Of a stretch of DNA of 64,000 nucleotides, positions 52,701 through 62,316 are shown piece by piece (the stretch's first letter is position 1; each line of letters starts with the position of its first letter). A program made the position numbers and the translations under genes. This DNA is from Cyprinodon diabolis (taxonomy: Eukaryota > Chordata > Actinopteri > Cyprinodontiformes > Cyprinodontidae), in contig JARPUW010000038.1 of the NCBI GenBank assembly GCA_030533445.1, forward strand, positions 124,001 through 188,000, given 5' to 3'. Under the pieces are notes generated by a model that worked only from the letters and a program-made list of their open reading frames with translations, ran no database searches and was not told the DNA's origin.

Positions 52701-53617
52701 TCTTTTCTGGCAATCATCTAGAGCTGAAAACTAACAATATAAAGTAGATTTGAGCAGATGTTTTTGGTTCCAAGCTTCAAATCGTAAGGTTGAGGCCAAA
52801 ACGCTCTTTTCACAGTGAGATAATGCCATTTTGGCCTCTGGAGTTGTAACAGACAAACCATTAATGATACAGCCATGATCTTTTCAGGCAATCACCTAGA
52901 GCTGAAAACTAACAATATAAAGTAGATTTGAGCAGATGTTTTTGGTTCCAAGCTTCAAATCAGAAGTTGAGGCCAAAACGCACTTTTCACAGTGAGATAA
53001 TGCCATTTTGGCCTCTGGAGTTGTAACAGACAAACCATTAATGATACAGCCATGATCTTTTCTGGCAATCATCTAGAGCTGAAAACTAACAATATAAAGT
53101 AGATTTGAGCAGATGTTTTTGGTTCCAAGCTTCAAATCAGAAGGTTGAGGCCAAAACGCTCTTTTCACAGTGAGATAATTCCATTTTGGCCTCTGGAGTT
53201 GTAACAGACAAACCATTAATGATACAGCCATGATCTTTTCTGGCAATCATCTAGTGCTGAAAACTAACAATATAAAGTAGATTTGAGCAGATGTTTTTGG
53301 TTCCAAGCTTCAAAACAGAAGTTGAGGCCAAAACGCTCTTTTCACAGTGAGATAATGCCATTTTGGCCTCTGGAGTTGTAACAGACAAACCATTAATGAT
53401 ACAGCCATGATCTTTTCTGGCAATCATCTAGAGCTGAAGACTAACAATATAAAGTAGATTTGAGCAGATGTTTTTGGTTACAAGCTTCAAAACAGAAGGT
53501 TGAGGCCAAAACGCTCTTTTCACAGTGAGATAATGCCATTTTGGCCTCTGGAGTTGTAACAGACAAACCATTAATGATACAGCCATGATCTTTTCTGGCA
53601 ATCATCTAGAGCTGAAA

Positions 53618-54860
53618 ACTAACAATATAAAGGAGATTTGAGCAGATGTTTTTGGTTCCAAGCTTCAAATCAGAAGTTGAGGCCAAAACGCTCTTTTCAC
53701 AGTGAGATAATGCCATTTTGGCCTCTTGAGTTGTAACAGACAAACCATTAATGATACAGCCATGATCTTTTCTGGCAATCATCTAGAGCTGAAAACTAAC
53801 AATATAAAGTAGATTTGAGCAGATGTTTTTGGTTCCAAGCTTCAAATCGTAAGGTTGAGGCCAAAACGCTCTTTTCACAGTGAGATAATGCCATTTTGGC
53901 CTCTGGAGTTGTAACAGACAAACCATTAATGATACAGCCATGATCTTTTCAGGCAATCACCTAGAGCTGAAAACTAACAATATAAAGTAGATTTGAGCAG
54001 ATGTTTTTGGTTCCAAGCTTCAAATCAGAAGTTGAGGCCAAAACGCTCTTTTCACAGTGAGATAATGCCATTTTGGCCTCTGGAGTTGTAACAGACAAAC
54101 CATTAATGATACAGCCATGATCTTTTCTGGCAATCATCTAGAGCTGAAAACTAACAATATAAAGTAGATTTGAGCAGATGTTTTTGGTTCCAAGCTTCAA
54201 ATCAGAAGGTTGAGGCCAAAACGCTCTTTTCACAGTGAGATAATGCCATTTTGGCCTCTGGAGTTGTAACAGACAAACCATTAATGATACAGCCATGATC
54301 TTTTCTGGCAATCATCTAGAGCTGAAAACTAACAATATAGAGTAGATTTGAGCAGATGTTTTTGGTTCCAAGCTTCAAATCAGAAGGTTGAGGCCAAAAC
54401 GCTCTTTTCACAGTGAGATAATGCCATTTTGGCCTCTGGAGTTGTAACAGACAAACCATTAATGATACAGCCATGATCTTTTCTGGCAATCATCTAGAGC
54501 TGAAAACTAACAATATAAAGTAGATTTGAGCAGATGTTTTTGGTTCCAAGCTTCAAAACAGAAGTTGAGGCCAAAACGCTCTTTTCACAGTGAGATAATG
54601 CCATTTTGGCCTCTGGAGTTGTAACAGACAAACCATTAATGATACAGCCATGATCTTTTCTGGCAATCATCTAGAGCTGAAGACTAACAATATAAAGTAG
54701 ATTTGAGCAGATGTTTTTGGTTACAAGCTTCAAAACAGAAGGTTGAGGCCAAAACGCTCTTTTCACAGTGAGATAATGCCATTTTGGCCTCTGGAGTTGT
54801 AACAGACAAACCATTAATGATACAGCCATGATCTTTTCTGGCAATCATCTAGAGCTGAAA
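53618..54860. repeat. 7-monomer sub-HOR (1,243 bp), in HOR copy 2
   Basis: Same seven-monomer order as 48294-49536, bounded by GAAGAC marks at 53436 and 54679. Confidence 0.85.
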
Positions 54861-56104
54861 ACTAACAATATAAAGGAGATTTGAGCAGATGTTTTTGGTT
54901 CCAAGCTTCAAATCAGAAGTTGAGGCCAAAACGCTCTTTTCACAGTGAGATAATGCCATTTTGGCCTCTTGAGTTGTAACAGACAAACCATTAATGATAC
55001 AGCCATGATCTTTTCTGGCAATCATCTAGAGCTGAAAACTAACAATATAAAGTAGATTTGAGCAGATGTTTTTGGTTCCAAGCTTCAAATCGTAAGGTTG
55101 AGGCCAAAACGCTCTTTTCACAGTGAGATAATGCCATTTTGGCCTCTGGAGTTGTAACAGACAAACCATTAATGATACAGCCATGATCTTTTCTGGCAAT
55201 CATCTAGAGCTGAAAACTAACAATATAGAGTAGATTTGAGCAGATGTTTTTGGTTCCAAGCTTCAAATCAGAAGGTTGAGGCCAAAACGCTCTTTTCACA
55301 GTGAGATAATGCCATTTTGGCCTCTGGAGTTGTAACAGACAAACCATTAATGATACAGCCATGATCTTTTCTGGCAATCATCTAGAGCTGAAAACTAACA
55401 ATATAAAGTAGATTTGAGCAGATGTTTTTGGTTCCAAGCTTCAAATCAGAAGGTTGAGGCCAAAACGCTCTTTTCACAGTGAGATAATGCCATTTTGGCC
55501 TCTGGAGTTGTAACAGACAAACCATTAATGATACAGCCATGATCTTTTCTGGCAATCATCTAGAGCTGAAAACTAACAATATAGAGTAGATTTGAGCAGA
55601 TGTTTTTGGTTCCAAGCTTCAAATCAGAAGGTTGAGGCCAAAACGCTCTTTTCACAGTGAGATAATGCCATTTTGGCCTCTGGAGTTGTAACAGACAAAC
55701 CATTAATGATACAGCCATGATCTTTTCTGGCAATCATCTAGAGCTGAAAACTAACAATATAAAGTAGATTTGAGCAGATGTTTTTGGTTCCAAGCTTCAA
55801 AACAGAAGTTGAGGCCAAAACGCTCTTTTCACAGTGAGATAATGCCATTTTGGCCTCTGGAGTTGTAACAGACAAACCATTAATGATACAGCCATGATCT
55901 TTTCTGGCAATCATCTAGAGCTGAAGACTAACAATATAAAGTAGATTTGAGCAGATGTTTTTGGTTACAAGCTTCAAAACAGAAGGTTGAGGCCAAAACG
56001 CTCTTTTCACAGTGAGATAATGCCATTTTGGCCTCTGGAGTTGTAACAGACAAACCATTAATGATACAGCCATGATCTTTTCTGGCAATCATCTAGAGCT
56101 GAAA
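54861..56104. repeat. Variant 7-monomer sub-HOR (1,244 bp), in HOR copy 2
   Basis: Starts GGAG+CTCTTG and ends AACAGAAGTTG, GAAGAC, GGTTAC like the others, but the middle is TCGTAAGG with TTTTCTGG, then AGAG, plain AGAAGG, AGAG. It looks like a TCGTAAGG monomer joined to an AGAG monomer, followed by an extra plain-plus-AGAG pair. It is directly tandem to 53618-54860. Confidence 0.8.
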
Positions 56105-56281
56105 ACTAACAATATAAAGGAGATTTGAGCAGATGTTTTTGGTTCCAAGCTTCAAATCAGAAGTTGAGGCCAAAACGCTCTTTTCACAGTGAGATAATGC
56201 CATTTTGGCCTCTGGAGTTGTAACAGACAAACCATTAATGATACAGCCATGATCTTTTCTGGCAATCATCTAGAGCTGAAA
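56105..56281. repeat. Second copy of the chimeric seam monomer
   Basis: Same GGAG-left, CTCTGG-right chimera as 49537-49713, exactly 6,568 bp on. The identical seam shows that this junction was copied or re-used and did not form independently. Confidence 0.75.
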
Positions 56282-59200
56282 ACTAACAATATAAAGTAGA
56301 TTTGAGCAGATGTTTTTGGTTCCAAGCTTCAAATCAGAAGTTGAGGCCAAAACGCTCTTTTCACAGTGAGATAATGCCATTTTGGCCTCTGGAGTTGTAA
56401 TAGACAAACCATTAATGATACAGCCATGATCTTTTCTGGCAATCACCTAGAGCTGAAAACTAACAATATAAAGTAGATTTGAGCAGATGTTTTTGGTTCC
56501 AAGCTTCAAATCAGAAGGTTGAGGCCAAAACGCTCTTTTCACAGTGAGATAATGCCATTTTGGCCTCTGGAGTTGTAACAGACAAACCATTAATGATACA
56601 GCCATGATCTTTTCAGGCAATCATCTAGAGCTGAAAACTAACAATATAAAGTAGATTTGAGCAGATGTTTTTGGTTCCAAGCTTCAAATCAGAAGTTGAG
56701 GCCAAAACGCTCTTTTCACAGTGAGATAATGCCATTTTGGCCTCTGGAGTTGTAACAGACAAACCATTAATGATACAGCCATGATCTTTTCTGGCAATCA
56801 TATAGAGCTGAAAACTAACAATATAAAGTAGATTTGAGCAGATGTTTTTGGTTCCAAGCTTCAAATCAGAAGTTGAGGCCAAAACGCTCTTTTCACAGTG
56901 AGATAATGCCATTTTGGCCTCTGGAGTTGTAACAGACAAACCATTAATGATACAGCCATGATCTTTTCAGGCAATCATCTAGAGCTGAAAACTAACAATA
57001 TAAAGTAGATTTGAGCAGATGTTTTTGGTTCCAAGCTTCAAATCAGAAGTTGAGGCCAAAACGCTCTTTTCACAGTGAGATAATGCCATTTTGGCCTCTG
57101 GAGTTGTAACAGACAAACCATTAATGATACAGCCATGATCTTTTCTGGCAATCATCTAGAGCTGAAAACTAACAATATAAAGTAGATTTGAGCAGATGTT
57201 TTTGGTTCCAAGCTTCAAATCGTAAGGTTGAGGCCAAAACGCTCTTTTCACAGTGAGATAATGCCATTTTGGCCTCTGGAGTTGTAACAGACAAACCATT
57301 AATGATACAGCCATGATCTTTTCAGGCAATCACCTAGAGCTGAAAACTAACAATATAAAGTAGATTTGAGCAGATGTTTTTGGTTCCAAGCTTCAAATCA
57401 GAAGTTGAGGCCAAAACGCACTTTTCACAGTGAGATAATGCCATTTTGGCCTCTGGAGTTGTAACAGACAAACCATTAATGATACAGCCATGATCTTTTC
57501 TGGCAATCATCTAGAGCTGAAAACTAACAATATAAAGTAGATTTGAGCAGATGTTTTTGGTTCCAAGCTTCAAATCAGAAGGTTGAGGCCAAAACGCTCT
57601 TTTCACAGTGAGATAATGCCATTTTGGCCTCTGGAGTTGTAACAGACAAACCATTAATGATACAGCCATGATCTTTTCTGGCAATCATCTAGAGCTGAAA
57701 ACTAACAATATAAAGTAGATTTGAGCAGATGTTTTTGGTTCCAAGCTTCAAATCAGAAGGTTGAGGCCAAAACGCTCTTTTCACAGTGAGATAATGCCAT
57801 TTTGGCCTCTGGAGTTGTAACAGACAAACCATTAATGATACAGCCATGATCTTTTCAGGCAATCACCTAGAGCTGAAAACTAACAATATAAAGTAGATTT
57901 GAGCAGATGTTTTTGGTTCCAAGCTTCAAATCAGAAGTTGAGGCCAAAACGCACTTTTCACAGTGAGATAATGCCATTTTGGCCTCTGGAGTTGTAACAG
58001 ACAAACCATTAATGATACAGCCATGATCTTTTCTGGCAATCATCTAGAGCTGAAAACTAACAATATAAAGTAGATTTGAGCAGATGTTTTTGGTTCCAAG
58101 CTTCAAATCAGAAGGTTGAGGCCAAAACGCTCTTTTCACAGTGAGATAATGCCATTTTGGCCTCTGGAGTTGTAACAGACAAACCATTAATGATACAGCC
58201 ATGATCTTTTCTGGCAATCATCTAGAGCTGAAAACTAACAATATAAAGTAGATTTGAGCAGATGTTTTTGGTTCCAAGCTTCAAATCAGAAGGTTGAGGC
58301 CAAAACGCTCTTTTCACAGTGAGATAATGCCATTTTGGCCTCTGGAGTTGTAACAGACAAACCATTAATGATACAGCCATGATCTTTTCTGGCAATCATC
58401 TAGAGCTGAAAACTAACAATATAAAGTAGATTTGAGCAGATGTTTTTGGTTCCAAGCTTCAAAACAGAAGGTTGAGGCCAAAACGCTCTTTTCACAGTGA
58501 GATAATGCCATTTTGGCCTCTGGAGTTGTAACAGACAAACCATTAATGATACAGCCATGATCTTTTCAGGCAATCATCTAGAGCTGAAAACTAACAATAT
58601 AAAGTAGATTTGAGCAGATGTTTTTGGTTCCAAGCTTCAAATCAGAAGTTGAGGCCAAAACGCTCTTTTCACAGTGAGATAATGCCATTTTGGCCTCTGG
58701 AGTTGTAACAGACAAACCATTAATGATACAGCCATGATCTTTTCTGGCAATCATCTAGAGCTGAAAACTAACAATATAAAGTAGATTTGAGCAGATGTTT
58801 TTGGTTCCAAGCTTCAAATCAGAAGTTGAGGCCAAAACGCACTTTTCACAGTGAGATAATGCCATTTTGGCCTCTGGAGTTGTAACAGACAAACCATTAA
58901 TGATACAGCCATGATCTTTTCTGGCAATCATATAGAGCTGAAAACTAACAATATAAAGTAGATTTGAGCAGATGTTTTTGGTTCCAAGCTTCAAATCAGA
59001 AGTTGAGGCCAAAACGCTCTTTTCACAGTGAGATAATGCCATTTTGGCCTCTGGAGTTGTAACAGACAAACCATTAATGATACAGCCATGATCTTTTCAG
59101 GCAATCATCTAGAGCTGAAAACTAACAATATAAAGTAGATTTGAGCAGATGTTTTTGGTTCCAAGCTTCAAATCAGAAGTTGAGGCCAAAACGCTCTTTT

Positions 59201-60185
59201 CACAGTGAGATAATGCCATTTTGGCCTCTGGAGTTGTAACAGACAAACCATTAATGATACAGCCATGATCTTTTCTGGCAATCATCTAGAGCTGAAAACT
59301 AACAATATAAAGTAGATTTGAGCAGATGTTTTTGGTTCCAAGCTTCAAATCGTAAGGTTGAGGCCAAAACGCTCTTTTCACAGTGAGATAATGCCATTTT
59401 GGCCTCTGGAGTTGTAACAGACAAACCATTAATGATACAGCCATGATCTTTTCAGGCAATCACCTAGAGCTGAAAACTAACAATATAAAGTAGATTTGAG
59501 CAGATGTTTTTGGTTCCAAGCTTCAAATCAGAAGTTGAGGCCAAAACGCACTTTTCACAGTGAGATAATGCCATTTTGGCCTCTGGAGTTGTAACAGACA
59601 AACCATTAATGATACAGCCATGATCTTTTCTGGCAATCATCTAGAGCTGAAAACTAACAATATAAAGTAGATTTGAGCAGATGTTTTTGGTTCCAAGCTT
59701 CAAATCAGAAGGTTGAGGCCAAAACGCTCTTTTCACAGTGAGATAATTCCATTTTGGCCTCTGGAGTTGTAACAGACAAACCATTAATGATACAGCCATG
59801 ATCTTTTCTGGCAATCATCTAGTGCTGAAAACTAACAATATAAAGTAGATTTGAGCAGATGTTTTTGGTTCCAAGCTTCAAAACAGAAGTTGAGGCCAAA
59901 ACGCTCTTTTCACAGTGAGATAATGCCATTTTGGCCTCTGGAGTTGTAACAGACAAACCATTAATGATACAGCCATGATCTTTTCTGGCAATCATCTAGA
60001 GCTGAAGACTAACAATATAAAGTAGATTTGAGCAGATGTTTTTGGTTACAAGCTTCAAAACAGAAGGTTGAGGCCAAAACGCTCTTTTCACAGTGAGATA
60101 ATGCCATTTTGGCCTCTGGAGTTGTAACAGACAAACCATTAATGATACAGCCATGATCTTTTCTGGCAATCATCTAGAGCTGAAA

Positions 60186-61428
60186 ACTAACAATATAAAG
60201 GAGATTTGAGCAGATGTTTTTGGTTCCAAGCTTCAAATCAGAAGTTGAGGCCAAAACGCTCTTTTCACAGTGAGATAATGCCATTTTGGCCTCTTGAGTT
60301 GTAACAGACAAACCATTAATGATACAGCCATGATCTTTTCTGGCAATCATCTAGAGCTGAAAACTAACAATATAAAGTAGATTTGAGCAGATGTTTTTGG
60401 TTCCAAGCTTCAAATCGTAAGGTTGAGGCCAAAACGCTCTTTTCACAGTGAGATAATGCCATTTTGGCCTCTGGAGTTGTAACAGACAAACCATTAATGA
60501 TACAGCCATGATCTTTTCAGGCAATCACCTAGAGCTGAAAACTAACAATATAAAGTAGATTTGAGCAGATGTTTTTGGTTCCAAGCTTCAAATCAGAAGT
60601 TGAGGCCAAAACGCTCTTTTCACAGTGAGATAATGCCATTTTGGCCTCTGGAGTTGTAACAGACAAACCATTAATGATACAGCCATGATCTTTTCTGGCA
60701 ATCATCTAGAGCTGAAAACTAACAATATAAAGTAGATTTGAGCAGATGTTTTTGGTTCCAAGCTTCAAATCAGAAGGTTGAGGCCAAAACGCTCTTTTCA
60801 CAGTGAGATAATGCCATTTTGGCCTCTGGAGTTGTAACAGACAAACCATTAATGATACAGCCATGATCTTTTCTGGCAATCATCTAGAGCTGAAAACTAA
60901 CAATATAGAGTAGATTTGAGCAGATGTTTTTGGTTCCAAGCTTCAAATCAGAAGGTTGAGGCCAAAACGCTCTTTTCACAGTGAGATAATGCCATTTTGG
61001 CCTCTGGAGTTGTAACAGACAAACCATTAATGATACAGCCATGATCTTTTCTGGCAATCATCTAGAGCTGAAAACTAACAATATAAAGTAGATTTGAGCA
61101 GATGTTTTTGGTTCCAAGCTTCAAAACAGAAGTTGAGGCCAAAACGCTCTTTTCACAGTGAGATAATGCCATTTTGGCCTCTGGAGTTGTAACAGACAAA
61201 CCATTAATGATACAGCCATGATCTTTTCTGGCAATCATCTAGAGCTGAAGACTAACAATATAAAGTAGATTTGAGCAGATGTTTTTGGTTACAAGCTTCA
61301 AAACAGAAGGTTGAGGCCAAAACGCTCTTTTCACAGTGAGATAATGCCATTTTGGCCTCTGGAGTTGTAACAGACAAACCATTAATGATACAGCCATGAT
61401 CTTTTCTGGCAATCATCTAGAGCTGAAA
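60186..61428. repeat. 7-monomer sub-HOR (1,243 bp), in HOR copy 3
   Basis: Same monomer order as 48294-49536 and 53618-54860, bounded by GAAGAC marks at 60004 and 61247. Confidence 0.85.
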
Positions 61429-62316
61429 ACTAACAATATAAAGGAGATTTGAGCAGATGTTTTTGGTTCCAAGCTTCAAATCAGAAGTTGAGGCCAAAAC
61501 GCTCTTTTCACAGTGAGATAATGCCATTTTGGCCTCTTGAGTTGTAACAGACAAACCATTAATGATACAGCCATGATCTTTTCTGGCAATCATCTAGAGC
61601 TGAAAACTAACAATATAAAGTAGATTTGAGCAGATGTTTTTGGTTCCAAGCTTCAAATCGTAAGGTTGAGGCCAAAACGCTCTTTTCACAGTGAGATAAT
61701 GCCATTTTGGCCTCTGGAGTTGTAACAGACAAACCATTAATGATACAGCCATGATCTTTTCTGGCAATCATCTAGAGCTGAAAACTAACAATATAGAGTA
61801 GATTTGAGCAGATGTTTTTGGTTCCAAGCTTCAAATCAGAAGGTTGAGGCCAAAACGCTCTTTTCACAGTGAGATAATGCCATTTTGGCCTCTGGAGTTG
61901 TAACAGACAAACCATTAATGATACAGCCATGATCTTTTCTGGCAATCATCTAGAGCTGAAAACTAACAATATAAAGTAGATTTGAGCAGATGTTTTTGGT
62001 TCCAAGCTTCAAAACAGAAGTTGAGGCCAAAACGCTCTTTTCACAGTGAGATAATGCCATTTTGGCCTCTGGAGTTGTAACAGACAAACCATTAATGATA
62101 CAGCCATGATCTTTTCTGGCAATCATCTAGAGCTGAAGACTAACAATATAAAGTAGATTTGAGCAGATGTTTTTGGTTACAAGCTTCAAAACAGAAGGTT
62201 GAGGCCAAAACGCTCTTTTCACAGTGAGATAATGCCATTTTGGCCTCTGGAGTTGTAACAGACAAACCATTAATGATACAGCCATGATCTTTTCTGGCAA
62301 TCATCTAGAGCTGAAA
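61429..62316. repeat. 5-monomer contracted form of the sub-HOR (888 bp)
   Basis: GGAG+CTCTTG; TCGTAAGG with TTTTCTGG; AGAG; AACAGAAGTTG; GGTTAC after GAAGAC (62135). It matches 54861-56104 minus a plain and an AGAG monomer. Either this copy lost two monomers or the 7-mer variant gained two. Confidence 0.8.

Larger units (their letters stand above)
49714..56104. repeat. Right-hand HOR, copy 2 (6,568-bp period with its seam monomer)
   Basis: Same order as copy 1, with one additional 7-monomer unit at 54861-56104, which explains why the distance to copy 3 is 6,568 bp (37 monomers) and not 5,324 (30). The difference is 1,244. Private change: GTGTGATA near 50155, absent from copies 1 and 3. Confidence 0.85.
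56282..62316. repeat. Right-hand HOR, copy 3
   Basis: Tracks copy 2 at +6,568: TAATAG 49830 to 56398, ATAATTCC 53175 to 59743, GAAGAC 53436 to 60004 and 54679 to 61247. It diverges in the last sub-repeat, which has five monomers instead of seven, and then leaves the pattern: the GGAG monomer at 62317 keeps CTCTTG and is followed by two TCGTAAGG monomers instead of a seam. Confidence 0.85.
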
